DNA of 64,000 nucleotides from Aminobacter aminovorans (GCF_900445235.1 NZ_UFSM01000001.1:1420501-1484500); one strand, 5' to 3'; shown: positions 53,086-64,000, counted from the first letter of the stretch. A program made the numbers and translations. Notes: generated by a model from the letters alone, not told the origin.

Positions 53086-54852
53086 ATGCTCGACCTAGCC
53101 AAATCCAGATGGCATCCCATCGCCGCGGCGCACGACCTTCCATTGCGTCACGTCTTTCATGGCCAGCTGCTCGGCCGCGAATTCGCCGTCTGGCGCGCCG
53201 ACGACGGCTACGTCAACATCTGGGAAAACCGCTGCCTGCATCGCGGCGTGCGCCTGTCGATCGGTATCAATGACGGCCGCGAGCTGAAGTGCCAGTATCA
53301 TGGCTGGCGCTATTCGAACCGAACCGCCGGCTGCACCTATATCCCGGCACACCCGGCCGATGCGCCGGCCCGCACCATCACCAACCGCACCTTTGCCGCC
53401 GTCGAACGCTACGGCCTGGTGTGGTCGGCAGAAGAGCCGCAAGGCGAGGTGCCCGAGGTAACAGGGTTTGCCGAGGGCGAGCTTCTGGCGCTGCGCGCCA
53501 TTCCGGTCAACGCGCCCGCCGACGTGGTGGCGGCCAGGCTTACGGGCTACCGCTTCCAGCCAAGCGGCGACATCGCCGGCTCCGCAGCCAAGGTCACGGT
53601 CGAAGCCTCCAACGCCTTTTCGGTGGCGCTGCGTTCGAGCGAGGCTGATGCCAGCACACTCGCCGTGTTCTTCGTCCAGCCGGTCGATTCCAACCGCTCG
53701 GTGATCCGCGGCGTGCTCGACAGCGAGGTCGAAGGCGCTGCCCGTCTCGTCGTGCTGCGCCACCACAACGAGCTTCTGTCGCGCCTGCGTGTCGCCGTGG
53801 AAGCCGAGGCCGCGCGGGAACCTGCACCGGCCCCGCTGGAGCCGATCATCGAACGGGTCTCGCCAGAACTGGCCGAGATGCCGGAAGAGACGACACATGG
53901 CCGCAAGGCGACGATCCGCGTCCAGGTTAAGAGGAAGTGGCCGGCGGCCGATGGTATTGCCGGCTTCGAGCTCAGGCCGCTCAAGGGCCTGTTGCCGACC
54001 TTCCAGCCCGGCGCCCATATTGACGTGCATCTGCCCAACGGGTTGATCCGGCAGTATTCGATCACCAACGGCCCCGGCGAAAGCGACAGCTACGTCATCG
54101 GCGTCAAGCTCGAGCGCGACTCCAAGGGCGGCTCGACCTGCCTGCACGAGACGGTGCGCGAAGGCGACGTGCTGGCGATCTCCGAGCCGCGCAACAACTT
54201 CCCGCTGCGCCGCGACGCGGTCCAGACATTGTTCATCGCCGGCGGCATCGGCATCACGCCGCTGCTCGCCATGGCCCAGGCGCTCAACAACCAGAGCCTC
54301 AGCCACGAGCTGCACTACTTCGCCCAGAACGAAGCCCAGCTCGCCTTCCCCGAGAAGACAAAGACGCTTGGCGCCTCGCTCAAGCCGCATCTTGGGCTCT
54401 CGCCAGACCAGACCGGCGCGAAGCTGCGCGAGATCCTGTCAGGCTATGGCCCCGATAAGCATGTCTATCTCTGCGGACCCGGCCCGATGCTGGAAGCGGC
54501 GCGCAGCATCGCCGCAGAAATGGGCTGGCCGGAAACGGCGGTGCATTTCGAATATTTCAAGAACACCAATGTCATCGACGACTCCACCAGCTTCGAAGTG
54601 GCGCTGGCGCGCTCCTGCATGACGCTGACCGTGCCGGCCGGCAAGACGATCCTCGAAGTGATGCGCGACGCCGGCATCGACATGCCGTCGTCCTGCGAGC
54701 AGGGCGCCTGCGGCACCTGCCTTGCCACCGTCATCGAAGGCGAGCCCGATCATCAGGACGTCTATCTCAACGATGCCGAGCGCAAATCCGGCACCAAGAT
54801 CATGACCTGCGTGTCGCGTGCCAAGTCGGCGCGGCTTGTGCTCGACCTCTAG
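53086..54852 (+). CDS. Rieske-FMN-NAD-ferredoxin fusion reductase, NdmD-like
   Basis: A 588-residue electron-transfer protein. An N-terminal Rieske domain has C50-x-H52 and C69-x2-H72 (CLHRG, CQYHGW). Residues ~110-235 are weakly similar to the oxygenase catalytic domain (AVFFVQPVD at 193-201 against TLFVQPVD in subunit 1) but lack the His-His-Asp iron site. Then come the flavin (RQYSITN, 322-328) and NAD (GGIGITPLL, 386-394; CGPGPM, 463-468) domains and a plant-type 2Fe-2S domain with C537, C542, C545 and C575. This order and length match NdmD, which donates electrons from NADH through its own Rieske cluster. Confidence 0.9.
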   Translation: MLDLAKSRWHPIAAAHDLPLRHVFHGQLLGREFAVWRADDGYVNIWENRCLHRGVRLSIGINDGRELKCQYHGWRYSNRTAGCTYIPAHPADAPARTITNRTFAAVERYGLVWSAEEPQGEVPEVTGFAEGELLALRAIPVNAPADVVAARLTGYRFQPSGDIAGSAAKVTVEASNAFSVALRSSEADASTLAVFFVQPVDSNRSVIRGVLDSEVEGAARLVVLRHHNELLSRLRVAVEAEAAREPAPAPLEPIIERVSPELAEMPEETTHGRKATIRVQVKRKWPAADGIAGFELRPLKGLLPTFQPGAHIDVHLPNGLIRQYSITNGPGESDSYVIGVKLERDSKGGSTCLHETVREGDVLAISEPRNNFPLRRDAVQTLFIAGGIGITPLLAMAQALNNQSLSHELHYFAQNEAQLAFPEKTKTLGASLKPHLGLSPDQTGAKLREILSGYGPDKHVYLCGPGPMLEAARSIAAEMGWPETAVHFEYFKNTNVIDDSTSFEVALARSCMTLTVPAGKTILEVMRDAGIDMPSSCEQGACGTCLATVIEGEPDHQDVYLNDAERKSGTKIMTCVSRAKSARLVLDL

Positions 54853-54861
54853 GAGTTACCG

Positions 54862-55509
54862 ATGATTACGCTTTACGACTACGAACTGTCGGGCAACTGC
54901 TACAAGCTGCGCCTGCTGATGGGCATGCTCGGTGTCGAGTGGAAGACTGTTCCTGTCGACTTCTATCCCGGCCGCGAGCACAAGTCGGACTGGTTCCTCA
55001 AGATCAATCCGCTCGGCCAGCTTCCCGTCATCGACGACGACGGGCTTGTCCTGCGCGATGCCCAGGCGATCCTTGTCTATCTCGCTTCGAAGTACGATGC
55101 GTCCGGCACGTGGTACCCGCGCGACAATCCGGCACTGCTCGGCGAGATCAGCCAGTGGCTGGCCTTCGCCGACGGCATCACCGGCACGGCTTCGGCGGCG
55201 CGGCTGCATGATGCGCTATTTTACGACTTCGACGTCGAGGCGGCGCGCGCCGGTGCGCACCGGCTGTTTCGCATCCTCGACGAGCATCTGTGGTTCGGCG
55301 AACAGGAAGGGCGCAGCTGGATCTGTTCGGCGGCCCAGCCGACGATCGCCGACATCGCCTGCTTCCCCTACATCATGCTGTCGGAAGAGGGCGGCATTTC
55401 AAGACAGGACTATCCGGCGATCCGTCGCTGGTGTGACCGTGTCAAGCGCATCAAGGGCTTTGCCGTGATGTCGGGCGTGTTCCCGGCAGGCCCAGCCAAG
55501 GCAGCCTGA
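54862..55509 (+). CDS. Glutathione S-transferase-like protein, NdmE-like
   Basis: A 215-residue GST with an N-terminal thioredoxin-fold domain (LYDYELSGNCYKLRLLMGMLGVEW, NPLGQLPVIDDDGLVLRDAQAILVYLA) and an alpha-helical C-domain. Ser10 and Cys12 are in the active-site region. In caffeine degraders the GST homologue NdmE is an obligate structural partner of NdmC; position 9 bp after the NdmD-like gene supports the same role. An ordinary glutathione function linked to formaldehyde trapping is the alternative. Confidence 0.85.
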   Translation: MITLYDYELSGNCYKLRLLMGMLGVEWKTVPVDFYPGREHKSDWFLKINPLGQLPVIDDDGLVLRDAQAILVYLASKYDASGTWYPRDNPALLGEISQWLAFADGITGTASAARLHDALFYDFDVEAARAGAHRLFRILDEHLWFGEQEGRSWICSAAQPTIADIACFPYIMLSEEGGISRQDYPAIRRWCDRVKRIKGFAVMSGVFPAGPAKAA

Positions 55510-55564
55510 ATTCGATAGTTCGCCGGGCGAGCGCCCGACATTTACCTGATACTGGGAGAAAAAA

Positions 55565-56692
55565 ATGAAAACCCGCGCCGCCGTAGCTGTTGGAGCCGGA
55601 AAGCCGCTCGAGATCATGGAGGTCGACCTCGAAGGGCCACGCGAGGGCGAGGTGCTTGTCGAGATCAAGGCGACCGGCATCTGCCACACCGACGAGTTCA
55701 CTTTGTCGGGTGCCGATCCCGAAGGCATCTTCCCGGCCATTCTCGGCCATGAAGGTGCAGGCGTCGTCGTCGATGTCGGCAAGGGCGTGACCTCGCTGAA
55801 GAAGGGCGACCACGTCATTCCGCTCTACACGCCGGAATGCCGCTCATGCCCGTCGTGCCTCAGCCGCAAGACCAACCTGTGCACCGCGATCCGCGCGACG
55901 CAGGGCCAAGGCCTGATGCCTGATGGTTCGAGCCGCTTCTCGATCGGCAAGGACAAGATTTTCCATTACATGGGCTGCTCGACCTTCTCGAACTTCACCG
56001 TGCTGCCCGAGATCGCGCTGGCCAAGGTCAATTCGGACGCTCCGTTCGACAAGATCTGCTACATCGGCTGCGGCGTGACGACAGGCATCGGTGCGGTCAT
56101 CAACACCGCCAAAGTCGAGATCGGTTCGACGGCCATCGTCTTTGGCCTCGGCGGCATCGGCCTCAATGTGCTGCAGGGTCTGCGCCTGGCCGGTGCCGAC
56201 ATGATCATCGGTGTCGACATCAACAATGACCGCAAGGCCTGGGGCGAAAAGTTCGGCATGACGCATTTCGTCAATCCGAAGGAGGTCGAGGGCGACATCG
56301 TGCCTTACCTCGTCAACATGACCAAGCGTGGCGCCGACCAGATCGGCGGTGCCGACTACACCTTCGATTGCACCGGCAACGTCAAGGTGATGCGCCAGGC
56401 GCTCGAAGCATCGCATCGCGGCTGGGGCGAATCGATCGTCATCGGTGTTGCCGGTGCCGGCCAGGAGATCTCGACGCGGCCGTTCCAGCTGGTCACCGGG
56501 CGGAGCTGGAAGGGCACCGCCTTTGGCGGGGCGCGCGGCCGCACCGATGTGCCGAAGATCGTCGACTGGTACATGGAGGGCAAGATCCTGATCGACCCGA
56601 TGATCACGCACACGCTCAAGCTCGAAGACATCAACAAGGGTTTTGACCTGATGCATGCCGGCGAAAGCATCCGCAGCGTGGTCGTCTACTGA
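55565..56692 (+). CDS. frmA: S-(hydroxymethyl)glutathione dehydrogenase (class III alcohol dehydrogenase)
   Basis: A 375-residue zinc alcohol dehydrogenase. The catalytic-zinc segment GICHTDEFTLSG and GHEGAGVV, and the structural-zinc cluster ECRSCPSCLSRKTNLC, are intact. The FGLGGIGLNVLQG Rossmann motif and the MGCSTFSNFTVLPEIALAK signature identify class III. It oxidises the spontaneous formaldehyde-glutathione adduct to S-formylglutathione with NAD. Its place in the operon shows that formaldehyde is expected from the oxygenase. Confidence 0.95.
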   Translation: MKTRAAVAVGAGKPLEIMEVDLEGPREGEVLVEIKATGICHTDEFTLSGADPEGIFPAILGHEGAGVVVDVGKGVTSLKKGDHVIPLYTPECRSCPSCLSRKTNLCTAIRATQGQGLMPDGSSRFSIGKDKIFHYMGCSTFSNFTVLPEIALAKVNSDAPFDKICYIGCGVTTGIGAVINTAKVEIGSTAIVFGLGGIGLNVLQGLRLAGADMIIGVDINNDRKAWGEKFGMTHFVNPKEVEGDIVPYLVNMTKRGADQIGGADYTFDCTGNVKVMRQALEASHRGWGESIVIGVAGAGQEISTRPFQLVTGRSWKGTAFGGARGRTDVPKIVDWYMEGKILIDPMITHTLKLEDINKGFDLMHAGESIRSVVVY

Positions 56693-56700
56693 GCTCCCAA

Positions 56701-56726
56701 GACCGGCCAGGCTCCCATGGCCGGTC
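56701..56726 (+). terminator. Hairpin after frmA
   Basis: Nine-base arms GACCGGCCA and TGGCCGGTC with an eight-base loop lie nine bases after the frmA stop and just before the interspersed repeat. No T-run follows; partial termination or RNA stabilisation is possible. Confidence 0.55.
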
Positions 56727-56730
56727 CTCT

Positions 56731-56832
56731 AGAGAATTTCCGCTTTTCTTCGAATCGCGGAATCTCTCTATCTTCTTGTTTTTGCGCAATTTCTAGGGAA
56801 AACCGCTACGCACTTTTCCTGGAATTGCTCTA
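56731..56832. repeat. Interspersed ~100-bp repeat, copy C
   Basis: Homologous to copy B (31601-31702) over its full length and to copy A (29646-29685) in its second half. It splits the frmA-frmB interval. The remaining stretch to 57028 holds only a CG-rich segment and the frmB ribosome-binding site. Confidence 0.82.
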
Positions 56833-57028
56833 AGCGCTGTGGCTTTTCGCCGGCCCTCAAGCCTCCCAGCTTGGCCCGCGTGTTCCCAAAGCCATGGCGT
56901 CGACCGGCGGTGCGTCCGAGGTGTCTGCAACCCTCGTCCGCACCGCCGGCATCTCTTTTTGAACGGTTGCAGGTCCTGCGCCCCGACGTTATGCCGGGTC
57001 GGGATTGTTTGACGAGAAGGCTAAGCAG

Positions 57029-57862
57029 ATGAAGACCATTTCCACGTCGAAGTCGCATGGTGGCGTCCAGGGCGTCTATGCGCACGCCTCCGAGGCCTGC
57101 GCCTGCGACATGACCTTTGCCGTCTTCGTGCCGCCGCAGGCCAAGGATGGTCCGGTGCCGGTGCTGTGGTATCTCTCTGGCCTGACCTGCACGCATGCCA
57201 ATGTCATGGACAAGGGCGAATACCGCCGCCTCGCCGCCGAACTTGGCCTGATGATCGTCTGCCCCGATACCAGCCCGCGCGGCGAAGGTGTCGCCGACGA
57301 GAAGGACAACTGGCAGTTCGGTTCGGGCGCGGGCTTTTATGTCGATGCGACCGAGGCGCCATTCGCGAAAAACTATCGCATGTATTCCTATGTCACCGCG
57401 GAATTGCCGGCGCTGATCGCGGCAAACTTCCCAGCCGACATGTCGCGCCAGGCGATTACAGGCCATTCGATGGGCGGGCACGGCGCGCTGACCATCGCGC
57501 TGAAGAACCCCGAGCGCTTCAAGAGCTGCTCGGCCTTCGCGCCCATCGCCCAGCCTTCGACGGCAGGCTGGTCGAAGCCGGCGCTGGAGAAATATCTCGG
57601 TTCCGACGAGGCTGCCTGGCGCGCCTATGACACGACGTTGCTGATCGAAGACGGCAAGCGTTTCCCAGAATTCCTCGTCGACCAGGGTTCATCAGACAGC
57701 TTCCTCAACGAGGGCCTGCGCCCCTGGCTGCTCGAAGAGGCCTGCACGAAATCAGGCATCGGCCTGACCTTGCGCATGCAGGATGGCTATGATCATTCCT
57801 ACAACTTCATCTCGACCTTCATGGACGATCATCTGAGGTGGCACGCCGCCCGGCTTGGCTGA
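57029..57862 (+). CDS. frmB: S-formylglutathione hydrolase
   Basis: A 277-residue alpha/beta-hydrolase of the esterase D family. The nucleophile elbow is GHSMGGHGAL; the oxyanion region is WYLSGLTCTHANVMDKGEYRR; the catalytic His is in DHSYNFISTF. It cleaves S-formylglutathione to formate and glutathione, completing formaldehyde oxidation with FrmA. ATG 57029 is preferred to the upstream TTG. The gap of 336 bp to frmA, carrying a repeat, suggests a separate promoter or reduced co-expression. It ends 16 bp from the convergent thiD. Confidence 0.94.
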   Translation: MKTISTSKSHGGVQGVYAHASEACACDMTFAVFVPPQAKDGPVPVLWYLSGLTCTHANVMDKGEYRRLAAELGLMIVCPDTSPRGEGVADEKDNWQFGSGAGFYVDATEAPFAKNYRMYSYVTAELPALIAANFPADMSRQAITGHSMGGHGALTIALKNPERFKSCSAFAPIAQPSTAGWSKPALEKYLGSDEAAWRAYDTTLLIEDGKRFPEFLVDQGSSDSFLNEGLRPWLLEEACTKSGIGLTLRMQDGYDHSYNFISTFMDDHLRWHAARLG

Positions 57863-57878
57863 GCGGCGCAAGTCGCCG

Positions 57879-58649
57879 TCACGGCCTTACCGCCAGCAGC
57901 TTGGCGAAGACATGGCGCTTCGCCTTGCCGATGCTGATCTCCAGCGTTTCATATTGTGCCAGATGTGCCGCGATCGCGCTGGCCAGCATGCAGCCGGTGC
58001 CGCGCATGGCGACAGCGATGCGCGATGCGTCGAAGCGGACGGGTTCGCGCCTCGGCTGGATCAGCAGGTCCGTCGCGGTGGCGCCGGTTGCGTGGCCGCC
58101 TTTGACCAGGATGGCGGATGCGCCGGTGTCGAACAGTTTTTCGGCTTGTTCGACGATCTCTGTTTCGCCGGTGGCGAGCGGCAGGCCGCTCAGCAGCGCC
58201 AGTTCGGGCAGGTTGGGCGTGACAAGCGCGCACAGCGGAAACAGCTTGCGCTTCAGCGTGTCGATGGCCTCGTCGTCGAGCAGTTGCCGCCCCGAGGTCG
58301 AGGCGAGCACCGGGTCGAGCACGACAGGCACCGGCAGGCTGCTCGCCAGCACCGAAGCGACGGTGTCGATGGCAGTTGCCGTTCCCAACATGCCGATCTT
58401 GACCGCAGCGACCGGGTCGGCGGCGAAGGCGGCGCGCATCTGGTCGGCGACGAGGTCGGGTGGCATCTGTTCGATACGCTCGACGCGCTGATGCGTCTGC
58501 ACCGTCACCGCCGTGATGGCGAGGCTGCAGCGCAGGCCGAAGGCCGACACCGCCTCGACATCGCGGACGATGCCGGCGCCGCCGCTCGAATCCGAGCCGG
58601 CGACAATGAGCACATGGGGGAGCACATGCGGGAGCACATGCGGGCTCAT
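57879..58649 (-). CDS. thiD: Hydroxymethylpyrimidine (phosphate) kinase
   Basis: A 256-residue ribokinase-fold enzyme that phosphorylates HMP and HMP-P for thiamine synthesis. Conserved blocks are AGSDSSGGAGIVRDVEAVSAFG, VVLDPVLASTSG and RGTGCMLASAIAAHLA. The start overlaps the thiE stop (ATGA). The N-terminus is odd: three tandem PHVL units encoded by a 12-bp repeat precede the first beta-strand. It is the last gene of the thiC operon. Confidence 0.92.
   Translation of the reverse strand: MSPHVLPHVLPHVLIVAGSDSSGGAGIVRDVEAVSAFGLRCSLAITAVTVQTHQRVERIEQMPPDLVADQMRAAFAADPVAAVKIGMLGTATAIDTVASVLASSLPVPVVLDPVLASTSGRQLLDDEAIDTLKRKLFPLCALVTPNLPELALLSGLPLATGETEIVEQAEKLFDTGASAILVKGGHATGATATDLLIQPRREPVRFDASRIAVAMRGTGCMLASAIAAHLAQYETLEISIGKAKRHVFAKLLAVRP
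58609..58644. repeat. 12-bp tandem repeat at the thiD start
   Basis: Three copies of AGCACATGCGGG (the first with one change) encode PHVL-PHVL-PHVL directly after the start of ThiD. Confidence 0.9.
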
Positions 58650-59251
58650 CGCCACTGAGCCGTCGCTGCCAGCCACTGGCGCGTGCGCGCCTCGGGATCG
58701 GCGTTGAGCGTGATGTCGGTGACGACGGCAGCAATGTCGGCGCCGTAGGCAAAGACGCCTGATATACGCTCGACATTGAGCCCGCCAATGGCAACCAGCG
58801 GTGTGGTGCCAACACGCTTTTTCCATTCGGCGATGCGGTCGAGCCCTTGCGGCGCCCATTTCATCGCCTTGAGGATGGTCGGATAGACAGGGCCAAGCGC
58901 GACATAGTCGGGTGCGGCGGCAAGTGCGGTGTCGAGTTCGGCATCGTCATGGGTGCTGAGGCCGAGTTTCAGGCCGGCATGGCGGATCGCTGCCACATCA
59001 GCTTCGGCCAGATCCTCCTGGCCGAGATGGACGTAGTCGCAGCCCGCGTCGATGGCGAGGCGCCAGTAATCGTTGACGACGAGCTGGCAGCCATGGCGCG
59101 CGCAGATGGTTTTCGCCACGCGGATTTCGCGGCGCAGGCCGGCCTCGTCCATGTCCTTGATGCGCAGCTGCACCAGCTTGACGCCCAACGGCACCAGCCG
59201 CTCGATCCAGGCGGCGGAATCGACAATCAGGTAGAACGGGTCGAGCTTCAT
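58646..59251 (-). CDS. thiE: Thiamine phosphate synthase
   Basis: A 201-residue TIM-barrel enzyme joining HMP-PP and thiazole phosphate. [36 protein letters not shown] and the [11 protein letters not shown] loop are the expected segments, and [11 protein letters not shown] is the C-terminal phosphate loop. It overlaps both neighbours by four bases. Confidence 0.93.
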   Translation of the reverse strand: MKLDPFYLIVDSAAWIERLVPLGVKLVQLRIKDMDEAGLRREIRVAKTICARHGCQLVVNDYWRLAIDAGCDYVHLGQEDLAEADVAAIRHAGLKLGLSTHDDAELDTALAAAPDYVALGPVYPTILKAMKWAPQGLDRIAEWKKRVGTTPLVAIGGLNVERISGVFAYGADIAAVVTDITLNADPEARTRQWLAATAQWR

Positions 59252-60021
59252 GAAAATGCTGCCATGCCGATGACGGGGGTGGAGGGGACGGCCATGTCGC
59301 GCGGTTCAAGCGGGCCGGCGCGGAACGCCTGCCGTCCGGCTTCAACCGCCTTGCCGAAGGCGGACGCCATGGCGACGGGGTCGCTGGCCTTGGCAACAGC
59401 CGTGTTGAGCAGCACGGCGTCGTAGCCGAGCTCCATGACGGTTGCGGCATGCGACGGGCGGCCGATGCCGGCGTCGACGATCAGCGGCACGTCGGGGAAA
59501 TGGCCGCGCAGGCTGCGCAAGGCATCGAGGTTCTGCGGGCCGCGGGCGGAGCCGATCGGCGCGCACCACGGCATCAGCACCTTGCAGCCGGCATCGAGCA
59601 GCCGCCCGGCGACAACCAGATCGTCGGTCGTGTAGGGGAAGACCTCGAAGCCGTCGGCAGCGAGAATCCCAGCTGCTTCGACCAGGCCGAACACGTCGGG
59701 CTGCAGCGTGTCGTGATTGCCGATGACCTCGAGCTTGATCCAGTTGGTGGCAAAGACCTCGCGCGCCATTTTCGCCGTCGTCACTGCTTCCTTGACCGAG
59801 TGACAGCCGGCGGTGTTGGGCAAGACGCGCACACCGAGCGACTGGATCAGCGACCAGAACTGGCCACCTGACTTGCCGCCCGAGGTCTCGCGGCGCAGCG
59901 ACACCGTGACGATGTCGGCCCCCGATGCCTCGATTGCCTCGGCCATGATGGCGGGCGAGGGGTAAAGTGCGGTGCCGAGCAGCAGGCGGGACGAGATTTC
60001 TTGTCCGTAGAGTTCGAGCAT
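59248..60021 (-). CDS. thiG: Thiazole synthase
   Basis: A 257-residue TIM barrel that builds the thiazole ring from deoxyxylulose phosphate, dehydroglycine and ThiS thiocarboxylate. [22 protein letters not shown] with the Schiff-base Lys, [14 protein letters not shown] and [11 protein letters not shown] are diagnostic. It starts 3 bp after thiS. Confidence 0.95.
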   Translation of the reverse strand: MLELYGQEISSRLLLGTALYPSPAIMAEAIEASGADIVTVSLRRETSGGKSGGQFWSLIQSLGVRVLPNTAGCHSVKEAVTTAKMAREVFATNWIKLEVIGNHDTLQPDVFGLVEAAGILAADGFEVFPYTTDDLVVAGRLLDAGCKVLMPWCAPIGSARGPQNLDALRSLRGHFPDVPLIVDAGIGRPSHAATVMELGYDAVLLNTAVAKASDPVAMASAFGKAVEAGRQAFRAGPLEPRDMAVPSTPVIGMAAFS

Positions 60022-60024
60022 GGC

Positions 60025-60205
60025 CTACCCTCCCTTCATCGGTGCGAGGATTTCGATGCGGTCGCCATCGGTGAGGGCGCAGCCGTCGCGTTCCCGTGCC
60101 GGCACGACTTCGCCATTCAGCGCGGTGGCGAGCCAGCCCCCTTCGTAGTCAAGCTCGGCAAGCAACGCTGCCAGCGTGTCGGCCGCGACCTCTTGGTTTT
60201 CGCCA

Positions 60206-60222
<17 letters not shown>
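60025..60222 (-). CDS. thiS: Sulfur carrier protein ThiS
   Basis: A 65-residue ubiquitin-like carrier starting MKLTVNGENQEV and ending in the obligatory Gly-Gly (APMKGG), where the thiocarboxylate forms. It overlaps the 3' end of thiO by 17 bp and precedes thiG. Confidence 0.95.
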
Positions 60223-63137
<2,915 letters not shown>

Positions 63138-63250
63138 CGCAATGGAGACCCAGTTCGTGCGATGAGGAGGAGGTGAGGTTTGCCTGGTGGTCTTCGGGCA
63201 TGAGCCCGAATGCCAAAGCCGGAATGCCCGACCCGCAACGCCTCGCACCG

Positions 63251-63342
63251 TCCCTACGCCAGTGTGAACTGGATCAGGTTCAACGGGTCACTGCGCTGCG
63301 TTAGCGAGCAGTATCTCAGCCCCTTGTCGGGACCCCCCTGGT
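63251..63342 (-). promoter_or_regulatory. TPP riboswitch (THI element)
   Basis: The minus strand contains the conserved blocks in order: GGGG-rich P2 start, GGGGCTGAGATACT, then TGACCCGTTGAACCTGATCC and GGCGTAGGGA. This is the canonical TPP aptamer ahead of thiC. Thiamine pyrophosphate binding should repress the thiCOSGED operon. Confidence 0.96.
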
Positions 63343-63394
63343 GAGGCCGGCAACATGAGGGAGGAAGGCCGGTGCTGTCAACCGGGCTTTCGAT

Positions 63395-63408
63395 ATTGTC
63401 GCGACAAT
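63395..63408. promoter_or_regulatory. 14-bp palindrome in the thi-bkd divergent region
   Basis: ATTGTCGCGACAAT is a perfect palindrome between the TPP riboswitch and the E1-alpha gene. It may be an operator for either unit; the binding protein is unknown. Confidence 0.45.
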
Positions 63409-63533
63409 GCCAAACTCGCCTCAGCAGCCATTGCGGTTTCGAAAGCGTTGGGATAATAGGTCAGCGTTGCTGACATAAATTGTCTGCCGCGCAGGGAGGA
63501 CCAATTGGCCTGCGCGAGACAGGAGGAACATCC

Positions 63534-64000
63534 GTGACGGACAATCCCTCGCCACTCAAGTTTCACGTGCCCGAACCCGAGGTTCGGCCGGGCGGGACGC
63601 CCGACTTCTCCAATGTGCCTATTCCCAAGGCCGGATCGGTGGCGCGACCCGAGGTCGATGTCGACCCGCGCAACATCCGCGATCTCGCTTATTCGATCAT
63701 CCGCGTGCTCAACCGCGAGGGCGATGCCGTCGGCCCCTGGGCCGGCACGCTGAGCGACGAGGAGCAGCTCGAGGGCCTGCGTCACATGATGACGCTGCGC
63801 ACCTTCGATGCACGCATGCAGATGGCGCAGCGCCAGGGCAAGACCTCGTTTTACATGCAGCATATGGGCGAGGAGGCGGTGAGCTGCGCCTTCCGCAAGG
63901 CGCTGATCCCAGGCGACATGAATTTCCCGACCTATCGCCAGGCCGGCCTGCTGATCGCCGGCGGCTATCCGATGGTCGAGATGATGAACCAGATCTACTC
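63534..64000 (+). CDS. bkdA1: 2-oxoisovalerate dehydrogenase E1 alpha subunit (partial)
   Basis: The first 155 codons of a branched-chain 2-oxoacid dehydrogenase E1 alpha gene, cut by the window end. The N-terminus FHVPEPEVRPGGTPDFS and the block MMTLRTFDARMQMAQRQGKTSFYMQHMGEEAVSCAFRKAL are typical. GTG 63534 is preceded by AGGAGGAACATCC. The enzyme needs thiamine pyrophosphate and feeds branched-chain acyl-CoA formation; E1 beta, E2 and E3 probably follow outside the window. Confidence 0.88.
   Translation, partial: MTDNPSPLKFHVPEPEVRPGGTPDFSNVPIPKAGSVARPEVDVDPRNIRDLAYSIIRVLNREGDAVGPWAGTLSDEEQLEGLRHMMTLRTFDARMQMAQRQGKTSFYMQHMGEEAVSCAFRKALIPGDMNFPTYRQAGLLIAGGYPMVEMMNQIY

Noticed and set aside
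63378-63476. Short minus-strand frame of 32 codons (MSATLTYYPNAFETAM...) between bkdA1 and the TPP riboswitch
   Set aside because: The peptide looks less random than most shadows, but there is no ribosome-binding site and no recognised family; it may be a gene remnant, not enough to annotate.

Overview
The window looks like chromosomal DNA of an alphaproteobacterium of the order Rhizobiales, most likely Phyllobacteriaceae (Mesorhizobium/Aminobacter type). The reasons are the very high G+C, dense ATGA-overlapped operons, many ABC uptake systems, a thiCOSGED operon behind a TPP riboswitch, a coxMNOP-type oxidase and short interspersed intergenic repeats. No rRNA, tRNA, CRISPR array, insertion sequence or phage gene was seen. 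The genus is an inference from style, not from a marker gene.

Layout. (1) 250-12475: a ferric/AfuABC-type ABC transporter with two tandem paralogous binding proteins, followed by phosphatases (HAD, two inositol-monophosphatase-like proteins, a dual-specificity-type phosphatase, a metallophosphoesterase), a LacI regulator and a Nudix protein. Two near-identical LacI palindromes link the regulator to the second phosphatase operon. (2) 12673-17039: a second AfuABC-like transporter with a long permease. (3) 17345-24842: a copper block (yqaA-like, cueR, multicopper oxidase, small Cys/His/Met-rich protein, 2Fe-2S reductase, glutaredoxin-like protein, copA, and divergent copZ) with three CueR-type promoters of 19-bp spacing. 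(4) 25081-31250: an aa3-type oxidase operon with two subunit-III genes (coxMNOP arrangement), a DUF2189 membrane protein and a small cytochrome c. (5) 31700-37302: a third ferric/Afu-type ABC operon, again with a phosphatase, plus an RpiR/SIS regulator. (6) 37512-45422: a sugar-type ABC system split over two divergent units with an SDR, an RpiR regulator, a SnoaL-like protein and an M81 peptidase.

(7) 45456-57862 is the most interesting part. A BMP-family (purine-nucleoside type) ABC transporter and a GntR regulator lie divergent to a six-gene operon: two Rieske-less Rieske-oxygenase catalytic subunits, a 588-residue Rieske-flavin-ferredoxin reductase fusion, a GST homologue, glutathione-dependent formaldehyde dehydrogenase and S-formylglutathione hydrolase. 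This matches the logic of the caffeine/7-methylxanthine N-demethylase NdmC-NdmD-NdmE of Pseudomonas putida CBB5. Here, however, there are two NdmC-like subunits and no complete Rieske oxygenase. The proposed flow is uptake of an N-methylated (or O-methylated) heterocycle, oxidative demethylation, and glutathione-dependent oxidation of the released formaldehyde to formate.

(8) 57879-63342: thiamine biosynthesis operon thiC-thiO-thiS-thiG-thiE-thiD with its TPP riboswitch. (9) 63534-end: start of a branched-chain 2-oxoacid dehydrogenase E1 alpha gene, cut by the window edge.
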